Assembly: GCA_023150295.1 (NCBI GenBank)
Contig: JAKLLE010000014.1
Coordinates: forward strand, 1-60,364
Direction of reading: 5' to 3'
Source: Giesbergeria sp.
Lineage (GTDB): Bacteria; Pseudomonadota; Gammaproteobacteria; Burkholderiales; Burkholderiaceae_C
Length of the DNA: 60,364 bases
In this document: positions 35,734-47,018 of the stretch, piece by piece
Layout of the letters: every line of letters begins with the position of its first letter
Position numbering within the stretch: position 1 is the stretch's first letter
The notes under the pieces: generated by a model
What the model saw: only the letters and a program-made list of their open reading frames with translations
The model's database searches: none
What the model was told of the DNA's origin: nothing
Made by a program: the position numbers and the translations under genes

Positions 35734-36995
35734 ACCTGCACCCCTTCTTTCTTGAAGAGGTCACGGAAGACCGGGTAGATCTCGCTCGGGTCGGACACCT
35801 TGCGCATGGCAAAGTGGGCAAACCAGGGGAGCAACTGGCTGTATTCATCCCAGAGGTTCTGCTCTTCCTCGGCCACCTGCACGTAGGCAAAGTAGCGCAC
35901 CAGCGGCAGGATCTTTTCAGCCAGCAGGTTGCGGCAGTTGCCGCTTTCGTTGCTGAAGTTGTCGCCGTCGCTGGCCTGGGCGACGTAGATGTTCCAGTCC
36001 TCTAAGGGATAGCGCGCACGGATGATCTGCTCCAGCAGCACCAGCGCGCTGCTCACCACCGTGCCGCCGCTCTCCGTCGAGTGGAAGAACTGATCTTCAT
36101 TCACCTCGGCAGCCTGGGTGTGGTGGCGGATGAAGACGATGTCGATCTTGTCGTAGTGCCGGGTGAGGAACAGGTACAGCAGGATGAAAAACCGTTTGGC
36201 CAGGTCCTTGCGCGCCTGGTCCATGGAGCCGGACACGTCCATCACGCAAAACATCACGGCCTGGCTGTTGGGCACGGGCACCCTGGCGCGTGCCCGAAAG
36301 CGCAGGTCGATGGGGTCCAGGTACGGCACCTTGCCGATGCGCTCGCGCAGCTGGAGGATCTTGCATTGCAACTGGGCTACGGCCTCGCTGGTGCCGTCGT
36401 CCTGCGCCAGCAGGGCATCAAGCTCGTCCTGCAGCGCCTGCAGTTCGCGCTGCGGTGCGTTGGTCAGCGCAATGCGCCTGCCCAGCGCGCCGCGCATGGT
36501 GCGCACCACAGCCAGGTTGTTGGGCGTACCGTCCTGGCTGTAGCCCGCACGGCGGCTCTTCCACTGCGGGTTGTCGCCAATGTGGGTGCGCAGCAGGTGC
36601 GGCAGGGCCAGGTCTTCAAAGAAGAGCTGCATGAACTCTTCCTTGGTCAGCGTGAAGGTGAAGTCGTCCTCTCCCTCGCCGCTGTCGCTGGCCTGCGAGC
36701 CGCTGCCCTGTCCGCCCTGCGGGCGCTGGATGCGGTCGCCGCGCACATGGTCGGTGTTGCCGGGGTGCACCGTGTCGCGGATACCGCCCTGGCCATGGTG
36801 GAACACCGGTTCACTGATGTCCTTGCGGGGGATGGTGATGCTCTCCGCACCCTCGATGTTGCGGATGTCGCGCTGCGAGACGGCGCGTCGCACAGCGTCG
36901 GCAATCTGCTCCTTGTAGCGACGAACAAAGCGCTCGCGGTTGCCCACCGATTTGTTCTTGCCTGCGAGTCTGCGGTCGATGATTTGGAGTGCCAT
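35730..36995 (-). CDS. yeaH: YeaH/YhbH family (DUF444) protein
   Basis: 421 residues. It opens MALQIIDRRLAGKNKSVGNRERFVRR, has a Gly/Ser-rich linker near 95-110, and a von Willebrand A-like domain with the metal-site motif DVSGSM and later GGTVVSSALVL. In E. coli and others yeaG (prkA) and yeaH are co-induced by starvation and nitrogen stress. Here it lies between prkA and spoVR; its exact activity is unknown. Confidence 0.92.
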   Translation of the reverse strand: MALQIIDRRLAGKNKSVGNRERFVRRYKEQIADAVRRAVSQRDIRNIEGAESITIPRKDISEPVFHHGQGGIRDTVHPGNTDHVRGDRIQRPQGGQGSGSQASDSGEGEDDFTFTLTKEEFMQLFFEDLALPHLLRTHIGDNPQWKSRRAGYSQDGTPNNLAVVRTMRGALGRRIALTNAPQRELQALQDELDALLAQDDGTSEAVAQLQCKILQLRERIGKVPYLDPIDLRFRARARVPVPNSQAVMFCVMDVSGSMDQARKDLAKRFFILLYLFLTRHYDKIDIVFIRHHTQAAEVNEDQFFHSTESGGTVVSSALVLLEQIIRARYPLEDWNIYVAQASDGDNFSNESGNCRNLLAEKILPLVRYFAYVQVAEEEQNLWDEYSQLLPWFAHFAMRKVSDPSEIYPVFRDLFKKEGVQV

Positions 36996-37119
36996 GCGTC
37001 AGCCCCCGAACGAACTAGCCCCCCAGCCACGGCACGGGCGCGACCCCAGCGCGGGCAGCCGCGCAAGGGCCGCCAAGCCGCAGCAAAGGCGGCACTTCGC
37101 TGGCGTGCGCTGGCTGCGT

Positions 37120-37152
37120 CCCCCTTCCCACGCGCAGCGTGAGAGAAGGGGG
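37120..37152. repeat. REP-like hairpin between prkA and yeaH
   Basis: CCCCCTTC and GAAGGGGG arms flank an inner ACGC/GCGT stem. The surrounding GC-rich sequence looks like an intergenic repeat. In an operon such a hairpin often protects the upstream message, giving more PrkA than YeaH. Confidence 0.55.
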
Positions 37153-37185
37153 AAGGCGCGAAGCGACTCAGGGGGTTGTTTCATA

Positions 37186-39108
37186 TCAGCTACTTTTGCG
37201 CACACGCAGGTACCACTCACACAACAGCCGCACCTGCTTGGGCGTATAGCCCTTGGCCACCATGCGGGTGACAAAGTCCTCGTGCTTCTTGGCCTCCTCG
37301 GCACTGGCCTTGGCGTTGAAGCTGATGACCGGGAGCAGTTCCTCGGTGTTGGAGAACATCTTCTTCTCGATCACCAGGCGCAGCTTTTCGTAGCTGGTCC
37401 AGCTCGGGTTCTTGCCCTGGTTGTTGGCCCGGGCGCGCAAAACGAAGTTGACGATCTCGTTGCGGAAGTCCTTGGGGTTGGCGATGCCCGCGGGCTTCTC
37501 GATCTTCTCCAGCTCCGCGTTGAGCGCGCCCCGGTCGAACACCTCGCCGGTATCGGTGTCGCGGTACTCGTTGTCCTGGATCCAATAGTCCGCGTAGGTG
37601 ACGTAGCGGTCGAAGATGTTCTGACCGTACTCGCTGTAGCTCTCCAGGTAGGCCGTCTGGATTTCCTTGCCAATGAACTCGGCATAGCGCGGCGAGAGGT
37701 ATTCCTTGATGTAGCCGGTGTACTTGGTCTCCAGCTCGCCTGGGAACTGCTCGCGCTCGATCTGCTGCTCCAGCACGTACATCAGGTGCACCGGATTGGC
37801 CGCCACCTCGGCACTGTCGAAGTTGAACACCTTGGACAGGATCTTGAACGCGAAGCGGGTGGAAATGCCCGTCATGCCCTCGTCCACGCCCGCGTAGTCG
37901 CGGTATTCCTGGTAGCTCTTGGCGCGCGGGTCGGTGTCTTTGAGGCTCTCGCCGTCGTACACCTGCATCTTGCTGAAGATGCTGGAGTTCTCGGGCTCCT
38001 TCAGCCGCGTGAGGATGGCGAACTGGGCCATCATCTTGAGCGTGCCCGGCGCACACACCGCGTTGCCCAGCGAGGATTCGCGGATCAGCTTTTCGTAGAT
38101 GCGCGTTTCCTCGCTCACGCGCAGACAGTACGGCACCTTGACGATGTAGATGCGGTCCAGGAATGCCTCGTTGTTCTTGTTGTTGCGGAAGGCCTTCCAC
38201 TCGCTTTCGTTGCTGTGCGCCAGCACCACGCCGTCGAACGGGATGGCGCCAAAGCCCTCGGTGCCCTTGTAGTTGCCCTCCTGCGTGGCGGTGAGCAGCG
38301 GGTGCAGCACCTTGATGGGCGCCTTGAACATCTCCACAAACTCCAGCAGGCCCTGGTTGGCCAGGCACAGGCCGCCGCTGTAGCTGTAGGCGTCGGTGTC
38401 GTCCTGGGCAAAGCTCTCGAGCTTGCGGATGTCCACCTTGCCCACCAGGCTCGAAATATCCTGGTTGTTCTCGTCACCGGGCTCGGTCTTGGCAATGCCC
38501 ACCTGCTTCAAGATGCTGGGGTAGCGTTTGACCACGCGGAACTGGCGGATATCGCCGCCATACTCTTCAAGCCGCTTGACCGCCCAGGGCGAGAGCACGC
38601 GCTGCAGGTAGCGGCGCGGAATACCGAACTGCTCTTCGAGCACCGGGCCGTCCTCTACCGCATCGAACAGCCCGAGCGGAGATTCGTTCACCGGCGAGCC
38701 CTTGAGCGCATAGAACGGCACCTTCTGCATCAGGTACTTGAGCCGCTCGGCAATCGAGCTCTTGCCGCCGCCCACAGGCCCCAACAGGTAGAGGATCTGC
38801 TTGCGCTCCTCCAGCCCCTGCGCCGCATGGCGGAAAAAGCTCACCACCTGCTCGATGGAGTCTTCCATGCCGTAGAACTCGGCAAAGGCCGGGTAGCGCT
38901 TGATGACCTTGTTGGCAAAGATGCGCGACAGGCGCGGGTCGTTGCGCGTGTCCACCATCTCGGGTTCGCCAATGGCGGCCAGCATGCGCTGGGCCGCCGT
39001 GGCATAGGCCATGGGGTCACGCTTGCACTCGGCGAGGTACTCGTCGATGGACATTTCCTCTTCACGCGAACGGGCGTAGCGCGCAGTGAAACTGCTGATG
39101 GCATCCAT
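37186..39108 (-). CDS. prkA: PrkA (YeaG) AAA+ serine kinase-type protein
   Basis: 640 residues from ATG 39108, with CAGGAGG just upstream; the frame extends seven codons further without support. The PrkA AAA domain has the Walker A LGPVGGGKSSIAERLK, and the C-terminal half carries the kinase-related domain (FNFDSAEVAANPVHLMYVLEQQIE). In Bacillus and enterobacteria this protein acts as a stress-induced kinase or protease-like ATPase. It heads the operon prkA-yeaH-spoVR. Confidence 0.94.
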   Translation of the reverse strand: MDAISSFTARYARSREEEMSIDEYLAECKRDPMAYATAAQRMLAAIGEPEMVDTRNDPRLSRIFANKVIKRYPAFAEFYGMEDSIEQVVSFFRHAAQGLEERKQILYLLGPVGGGKSSIAERLKYLMQKVPFYALKGSPVNESPLGLFDAVEDGPVLEEQFGIPRRYLQRVLSPWAVKRLEEYGGDIRQFRVVKRYPSILKQVGIAKTEPGDENNQDISSLVGKVDIRKLESFAQDDTDAYSYSGGLCLANQGLLEFVEMFKAPIKVLHPLLTATQEGNYKGTEGFGAIPFDGVVLAHSNESEWKAFRNNKNNEAFLDRIYIVKVPYCLRVSEETRIYEKLIRESSLGNAVCAPGTLKMMAQFAILTRLKEPENSSIFSKMQVYDGESLKDTDPRAKSYQEYRDYAGVDEGMTGISTRFAFKILSKVFNFDSAEVAANPVHLMYVLEQQIEREQFPGELETKYTGYIKEYLSPRYAEFIGKEIQTAYLESYSEYGQNIFDRYVTYADYWIQDNEYRDTDTGEVFDRGALNAELEKIEKPAGIANPKDFRNEIVNFVLRARANNQGKNPSWTSYEKLRLVIEKKMFSNTEELLPVISFNAKASAEEAKKHEDFVTRMVAKGYTPKQVRLLCEWYLRVRKSS

Positions 39109-39371
39109 AGTGGCCTCCTGTAACAGCACGCTCTGATGGACTCAGAGCACGCCGCAAAGTTGCAAAGCATCGGGCTATCGGCTTGAGGCCGTTGTAGCAC
39201 CATGCTGTGGCTTTGAACAGGGTAAAAGTGGGTGTTGGCAACGCTATTTTTCGCGCCTTCACCCACTGGCCGGGAACACGGCATACTGCGCGTTTCATCC
39301 CCAGGGCAGCGGTTGTGTTGCCCTTGTGGATCGAGGCACCCGCCAAGGGATCACCTCACTACAATGCGCGC
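39109..39371. other. Promoter region between prkA and the restriction-modification genes
   Basis: 263 bases of divergent intergenic sequence that must hold promoters for prkA (leftward) and the endonuclease gene (rightward). I see no strong -35/-10 pair, operator dyad or C-protein box. Sequence becomes less GC-rich toward the endonuclease. Confidence 0.4.
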
Positions 39372-39959
39372 ATGACCGTTGACTTGCTTCCCCCGTTTAT
39401 CCGCTCCCACTACGAAGTTCATGAAAGCAAGCACGCCTGCGCGATTCTGAAGCAGGATTTCCCGCAGGAATGGAATGAAATCGTCGAAGTGCTGACAGAC
39501 TTCCGCTTGCGCAAAAGCTGGCTCACGGTCGGTGGGGGTCGCAAATCGAAGGTATCGGAAGCCATCGACAGCGAGCTGTATGCGCGAGGCTGGGTAGAAA
39601 AGCAGTTTCAAACAGAAATTTTGCTGGACGGCCATCGCCAAGACAGCCCCACCCACCAGATCGACTGCTTCAAAAACAGGGTCGCGCTTGAAATCGAATG
39701 GAACAACAAAGACCCCTTCTATGACCGGGATCTGAACAACTTTCGCCTGCTGTTCGACCTGCGCGCCGTGTCTGTGGGTGTCATCATCACCCGTTGCGAC
39801 CACCTGCAAGACATCTTTGACGAACTCGGTCGCGGCTCCAGCTTTGGTGCATCTACCACCCACATGAGCAAATTGCTGCCCCGCATCCACGGTGGCAGCG
39901 GGGGTGGATGCCCGCTGTTGGTGTTTGGCATCAGCCGTGCCCTTTACCAGGAAGACTGA
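39372..39959 (+). CDS. BglII/BstYI-family type II restriction endonuclease
   Basis: 195 residues from ATG 39372. The block HQIDCFKNRVALEIEWNNKD (Asp98, Glu107, Glu109) is the active-site region of the BglII/BstYI endonuclease fold, followed by DPFYDRDLNNFRLLFDLRAVSVGVIITR. BglII cuts AGATCT and BstYI RGATCY; the site here cannot be deduced. Its stop is one base before the GTG start of the methyltransferase gene, an arrangement that couples their expression. The gene is somewhat less GC-rich than its neighbours, as expected for a transferred restriction-modification unit. Confidence 0.85.
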   Translation: MTVDLLPPFIRSHYEVHESKHACAILKQDFPQEWNEIVEVLTDFRLRKSWLTVGGGRKSKVSEAIDSELYARGWVEKQFQTEILLDGHRQDSPTHQIDCFKNRVALEIEWNNKDPFYDRDLNNFRLLFDLRAVSVGVIITRCDHLQDIFDELGRGSSFGASTTHMSKLLPRIHGGSGGGCPLLVFGISRALYQED

Positions 39960-39960
39960 C

Positions 39961-40638
39961 GTGAACCATTCCGATGCCGCACTTGACTTTCTGGAACGCA
40001 CCCAGGGACAGAAGTTTTCGACCATTCTGGCCGACCCGCCCTGGCAGTTTCAAAACCGAACCGGCAAGATGGCGCCAGAACACAAGCGGCTGAACCGCTA
40101 CGGAACCATGGATCTGGACGCAATCAAGGCCTTGCCTGTCGCCGAAGTGGCCGCAGACACCGCGCACCTGTACCTGTGGGTGCCGAATGCGTTGCTGCCC
40201 GATGGGCTTGAAGTTCTGCGCGCCTGGGGCTTCCAATACAAATCCAACCTCGTATGGCACAAGATACGCAAGGATGGCGGCTCTGACGGACGTGGCGTAG
40301 GCTTTTATTTTCGAAACGTCACGGAGCTGATTCTGTTTGGAGTCCGCGGGAAGAATGCCCGCACTCTTGCCCCCGGACGCTCGCAGGTGAACCTGCTGGC
40401 CACACAAAAGCGCGAGCACTCGCGCAAGCCCGACGAGTTGTATCCGCTGGTCGAGTCGTGCAGCCCTGGCCCATTCTTGGAAATGTTCGCGCGGGGCAGT
40501 CGCAAGGGATGGAGCACTTGGGGCAATCAGGCCGACGAGTATTTCCCGGACTGGCCCACGTACAGCAATCACTCCCAAAGTTCGCCAGAAGCGGCGGAGT
40601 CGCAGTCTGCTCTGTTTGAGTCTGCAAACGCCTTTTGA
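39961..40638 (+). CDS. MT-A70 family DNA adenine methyltransferase
   Basis: 225 residues with a GTG start one base after the endonuclease stop, with AGGA upstream. DPPW at residues 25-28 (ILADPPWQF) is the MT-A70 catalytic motif; LYLWVPNALLPDGLEVLRAWGFQYKSNLVWHK and GRSQVNLLATQKREHSRKPDELYPLVE are family signatures. It would make N6-methyladenine in the endonuclease's site and protect the host. BglII's own partner makes N4-methylcytosine, so an adenine methyltransferase beside a BglII-type nuclease is noteworthy. Confidence 0.9.
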   Translation: MNHSDAALDFLERTQGQKFSTILADPPWQFQNRTGKMAPEHKRLNRYGTMDLDAIKALPVAEVAADTAHLYLWVPNALLPDGLEVLRAWGFQYKSNLVWHKIRKDGGSDGRGVGFYFRNVTELILFGVRGKNARTLAPGRSQVNLLATQKREHSRKPDELYPLVESCSPGPFLEMFARGSRKGWSTWGNQADEYFPDWPTYSNHSQSSPEAAESQSALFESANAF

Positions 40639-40691
40639 CGGAAGCCAAGAGCCCCACCGATGAAGGGCATCGGTAAAGGGCTTGCTCCGCT

Positions 40692-43115
<2,424 letters not shown>

Positions 43116-43293
43116 GTGGGGTAACCCTTGATTTTACGGCGCCCCTCCGAAATGCGCACATGTCACCGCTTGCCCCCACGCCGAGCAGGTGTTGGCCGCA
43201 CCGGCATCCTTCAAAGATACCGGTGCCCTACCTGTACCCATCTGGGTCGGCTGCTATGCTGGAATCGCTCCATTCTTGCCCGCCCGAACCGCC

Positions 43294-43890
43294 ATGAAAC
43301 GCATCTCCCAGTATTTCTTCCGTGGTCTCATCGCCTTTCTGCCCGTGGCCCTCACGGTCTATGTGCTGATCCTCTTCGTCACCTGGACCGAGCGCTCCGC
43401 CATGGCGCTGATCCGCCCCATCACCGGTGATTTCTACCTGCCCGGCCTGGGCATTGCGCTTGGCGCGCTGCTGATCGTGGCGCTGGGTGTGCTGATCTCG
43501 CTGCCGATTGCCTCACGACTGCTGTCGTGGGTGGAACTGCCTTTCACCAATCTGCCGGTGGTGAAAAGCATTTACTCGTCGCTGAAGAACTTTGCCGACT
43601 ATTTCGCGCCGCACGAGCAGGATGCGCTGCAGGTGGTGCTGCTCAAGATGCCGGGCCACGAACTGGGCATCATCGGCCTGGTCACCCGCCAGAGCATGCA
43701 AGGACTGCCCCGAGGCATTGGCGAACTGCAAGACCAGGTAGCTGTCTACCTGCCCATGGGTTACATGATCGGCGGCTACACCGTGTTTGTGCCGCGCAGC
43801 TGGACCGTGCCGGTGGACATGTCCGTGGAAGAAGCCATGCGCATGGCCTTGATTGCCTTCATGGCTTCGGGCAAGACACCCAAGCCCTGA
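43294..43890 (+). CDS. DUF502 inner-membrane protein
   Basis: 198 residues from ATG 43294 (MKRISQYFFRGLIAFLPVALT). Two membrane segments (about 8-30 and 52-75) precede LPFTNLPVVKSIYSSLKNFADYF and PTGYMIGGYTVFVPRSW-like sequence (PMGYMIGGYTVFVPRS), both DUF502 signatures. The family is conserved in many Gram-negatives, function unknown. The longer frame from 43189 lacks a ribosome site. Confidence 0.9.
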   Translation: MKRISQYFFRGLIAFLPVALTVYVLILFVTWTERSAMALIRPITGDFYLPGLGIALGALLIVALGVLISLPIASRLLSWVELPFTNLPVVKSIYSSLKNFADYFAPHEQDALQVVLLKMPGHELGIIGLVTRQSMQGLPRGIGELQDQVAVYLPMGYMIGGYTVFVPRSWTVPVDMSVEEAMRMALIAFMASGKTPKP

Positions 43891-43917
43891 GAAGGTGCGA
43901 GCGAACCCGCCAGGCGC

Positions 43918-44118
43918 TCACCACTCGCCCAGTTCGCGCACCCGCTGTGCCAGGTCGGGCTCGTCCATCTCGGACTCCAGCGTTGGGGCCGCCATGGCGT
44001 CCATCACGCCCGGCGCAGCCACGGCCGGGTTGCCCGGCGGGGTGCGCGCAATGAACCGGCCAAAGACATGGCTGGCCAGGGACTGCTGCAAGGGGGTGGC
44101 GAGGTGGGTTGCGAACAT
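43918..44118 (-). CDS. Small hypothetical protein
   Basis: 66 residues (MFATHLATPLQQSLASHVFG...) with AAGGAAG before the ATG. The C-terminal half is acidic (TLESEMDEPDLAQRVRELGEW). No family recognised. It converges with the DUF502 gene, with 27 bases between the stops. Confidence 0.5.
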   Translation of the reverse strand: MFATHLATPLQQSLASHVFGRFIARTPPGNPAVAAPGVMDAMAAPTLESEMDEPDLAQRVRELGEW

Positions 44119-44313
44119 GGTGTCGTCTTCCTTGGGGGGTGCGTGCCAGCGTAGGGGCGGCGCTTCAAGGGCAGTGTAGGAAAGCAACGCATACAGGCGT
44201 GTGACAGAACGCACATTCCCCCGCATCCCGGCGCACTGCGGGCGCACGATGCGCGCACATGCGTGACGGAAATCACAGCTTGCACGCCGCACCCGCCCTC
44301 AAGGGCCGATTTA

Positions 44314-45339
44314 TCAGCCCGACGCCCGCGTCTGCGCCCGGTACTGCCCCGGCCCCTGGCCCTGCCACTGCTTGAAGGCATGGTGGAAGGCCGTGGGCTC
44401 CTGATAACCCAGCAGGTAGCCCACCTCGGCAATCGGCATGGCTGACGTGGCCAGGTAATGGCAGGCCAGCTCGTGCCGCGTGGCGTCGAGCAGCGCCTGG
44501 TAGGCCACGCCAGCGTCCAACAGGCGGCGCTGCAGGGTGCGCGTGGACAGGTGCAGGTCATCGGCCACATCGGCCAGCTTCACGGCGCCCTGCCCCAGCC
44601 GGTTGGAAATGCTCTGACGCACCTGGGCCACGATGCCGCCCTCGCGCGGATGGCGCGCCTGCAACAGCTCGTCGGCATGGCGCTGCAACAGCGGCAGCAG
44701 CGCCTTGTTGGCCTGGGGAATCGGCCAACCCAGCAGCGCTGCCGGGAACACGGCACGGTGCGCGGCGCAGCCCCAGCGCACGCGCGCCCCGCTGGCCTGG
44801 GCAATCGCCTGTGCAGTGGCTTCGTCGCGGTGGTGGGCAAACTCCAACTCAAACCCCGCAATCGGCTGGCCCACAAGCCACTGCGCGCAGGTCTGGATGC
44901 CCGCGAACACCGACTCGGCCAGCGCATCGGCCGCCGGGTGGCCCGCGCAGTCGTTGCGCCAGGCGTATTCCACGGTGTCGCCCTGCTGCGTGAAGGACGA
45001 ACGCCCCAGATCGTGCACCAGCGACTCGAAACGCAGCACCTGCTGCAAAGCCTCGCCGAGCGTGGGGCAGGCCAACAGCAGGATGCCGTTGACGCCATAG
45101 GTGGTAGGCTTGACACTCTGCCCCAGGCGCCAGCCAAAGCCCGGCCCCGCGTGCACCAGCGCCTCCTGCAGCAGCGCCAGGTAGGCGGCCACGGGCATGT
45201 CTTCCTCGCCCGGGGCCTCGCAACCCAGCGTGTGCGCCACGCCCTCGGCGCGCGCGGCGTCCCAGAGCGTGCGCGCGTACGGCGCCACGACACGGGGCGG
45301 CGGCGCTTTTGGCGTGATCGAACAATCGGTTGGCGGCAT
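44314..45339 (-). CDS. AraC-family transcription regulator
   Basis: About 341 residues from ATG 45339 (a longer frame is possible). The N-terminal part matches the arabinose-binding-like domain of the OruR/ArgR-type AraC proteins (YALLQEALVHAGPGFGWRLGQ, YGVNGILLLACPTLGEALQQVLRF). The C-terminal double helix-turn-helix reads LADVADDLHLSTRTLQRRLLDAGVAYQALLD and MPIAEVGYLLGYQEPTAFHHAFKQWQG. It is divergent from the FAD oxidase-glpD-kinase genes and so is the likely activator of that operon. Confidence 0.9.
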   Translation of the reverse strand: MPPTDCSITPKAPPPRVVAPYARTLWDAARAEGVAHTLGCEAPGEEDMPVAAYLALLQEALVHAGPGFGWRLGQSVKPTTYGVNGILLLACPTLGEALQQVLRFESLVHDLGRSSFTQQGDTVEYAWRNDCAGHPAADALAESVFAGIQTCAQWLVGQPIAGFELEFAHHRDEATAQAIAQASGARVRWGCAAHRAVFPAALLGWPIPQANKALLPLLQRHADELLQARHPREGGIVAQVRQSISNRLGQGAVKLADVADDLHLSTRTLQRRLLDAGVAYQALLDATRHELACHYLATSAMPIAEVGYLLGYQEPTAFHHAFKQWQGQGPGQYRAQTRASG

Positions 45340-45401
45340 TGCGGAATGGCAAACGGGCGGCCCGCGCCTACAGTGGCGCGACAACTAGGGAGTATGCATT
45401 C

Positions 45402-47018
45402 ATGCGGCGATGGAACGGATGGGGCGACGACGCCACCTCGATGAACCTGGGCGACGGCGCCAGCGCCATGTTGGCGCAGCGCCTGGGGCCGGGCCGACCC
45501 GGGCAGGACGCCCGGCGTGAAGACCTGCTGGCAGGCATTGCGGCCTCGCGCCTGCCCGAGCACCCGCTGATCCAGCGCGATGCCTCGACGCGCCTGACCA
45601 TGGCGCTGGGCGAGAGCTATGCCGACTGGATCAAGAAGCGGTTCGGCCAGCTCCCACCGGTGCCCGATGGCGTGGCCTTCCCCGAATCGAGCGAACAAGT
45701 GCGCGAGCTGCTGGATCTGGCGCACATGAACCGCTGGGTGGTCATCCCGTTCGCGGGCGGCACCAGCGTGGCGGGGCACCTGGACTGCCCGCTGGGCGAG
45801 CGGCCCATTCTCTCGGTCAACCTCACGCGCATGAACCGCCTGCTGCACCTGGACCCCACCAGCCAGCTCGCCACCTTCGGCGCGGGCACGCCGGGGCCGC
45901 AGGTCGAAGCGCAACTGCGCGCCCGGGGCTACACGCTGGGGCACTTTCCGCAGTCTTTCGAATACTCCACCGTGGGCGGCTGGGTGGTGACGCGGTCGAG
46001 CGGCCAGCAGTCGCTGCGGTATGGGCGCATTGAGCAGCTCTTTGCGGGCGGGCGCATGGAAACACCCGTGGGCCCGCTGGTGCTGCCCACCCTGCCCGCC
46101 TCCAGCGCCGGGCCGGACCTGCGCGAACTGGTGCTGGGCTCGGAGGGGCGCCTGGGCATCCTGACGGAGGCCACGGTGCGCGTCACGCCGCTGCCGGGGC
46201 ACGAAAGCTTTCATGCCCTATTTCTGCCCGACTGGGACAGCGCCGAGGCCGCTGTGCGCGCGCTGGTGCAGCGCCGGTTGCCGCTGTCGATGCTGCGCCT
46301 GTCCAACGGCATCGAGACCGAAACCAACCTCTCGCTGGCCGGACACGAGCGCCTCATCGGCCTGATGGAGCGCTACCTTGCCTGGCGCGGCTGTAGCACC
46401 GGCAAGTGCCTGCTGATGCTGGGCGTGACCGCCGACCCGGCCACCGCGCGCCACGCGCTGCGCGAAGCACGGCGCACACTGGGCCAACATGGCGCGGCCT
46501 ACATCGGCCCGGCCATGGGCAGCAAGTGGGCTACCAACCGCTTCAAAGGCCCTTACCTGCGCAACACGCTGTGGGACCTGGGCTACAGCGTGGACACCAT
46601 CGAGACCGCCGTGGACTGGCCCCAGGTCAAGCCGCTGATGCTGGCCATGGAAAAGGCCGCGCGCGATGCCTTCGCGCCCTTCGGCACGCCCGTGCACGCC
46701 TTCACCCACCTCTCGCACCTGTACCCGCAGGGCAGCAGCATCTATGCGCAATACGTGTGGCCCACGGCACCGGGCGGCTTTGCGCCCAACTTTGCGCGCT
46801 GGCAGGCGCTCAAGCAAGCCGTGGCCGCACAGATTGCCGCGCACGGCGGCACCGTGAGCCACCAGCACGGCGTGGGGCGCGACCATGCCGCGCACCTAGC
46901 GCGCGAAAAAGGCCCGCTGGGCATGGCCACGCTGGCCGGACTGTGCCGCCAGTTCGACCCGCACGGCATCATGAACCCCGGCAAGCTCTTGCAGGACGGC
47001 GGGCCATGGAGGGACTGA
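45402..47018 (+). CDS. FAD-binding oxidase, alkyldihydroxyacetonephosphate synthase-like
   Basis: 538 residues from ATG 45402 (MRRWNGWGDDATS), with GGGAG upstream. It has the VAO-type FAD domain: WVVIPFAGGTSVAGHL, then FPQSFEYSTVGGWVVTRSSGQQS, YGRIEQLFAGGR and ELVLGSEGRLGILTEATVRV, ending QHGVGRDHAAHL and FDPHGIMNPGKLL. This set is typical of AGPS/glycolate-oxidase relatives. It overlaps glpD by 13 bases. Substrate unknown; glpD and a FGGY kinase suggest a glycerol- or polyol-derived compound. Confidence 0.87.
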   Translation: MRRWNGWGDDATSMNLGDGASAMLAQRLGPGRPGQDARREDLLAGIAASRLPEHPLIQRDASTRLTMALGESYADWIKKRFGQLPPVPDGVAFPESSEQVRELLDLAHMNRWVVIPFAGGTSVAGHLDCPLGERPILSVNLTRMNRLLHLDPTSQLATFGAGTPGPQVEAQLRARGYTLGHFPQSFEYSTVGGWVVTRSSGQQSLRYGRIEQLFAGGRMETPVGPLVLPTLPASSAGPDLRELVLGSEGRLGILTEATVRVTPLPGHESFHALFLPDWDSAEAAVRALVQRRLPLSMLRLSNGIETETNLSLAGHERLIGLMERYLAWRGCSTGKCLLMLGVTADPATARHALREARRTLGQHGAAYIGPAMGSKWATNRFKGPYLRNTLWDLGYSVDTIETAVDWPQVKPLMLAMEKAARDAFAPFGTPVHAFTHLSHLYPQGSSIYAQYVWPTAPGGFAPNFARWQALKQAVAAQIAAHGGTVSHQHGVGRDHAAHLAREKGPLGMATLAGLCRQFDPHGIMNPGKLLQDGGPWRD

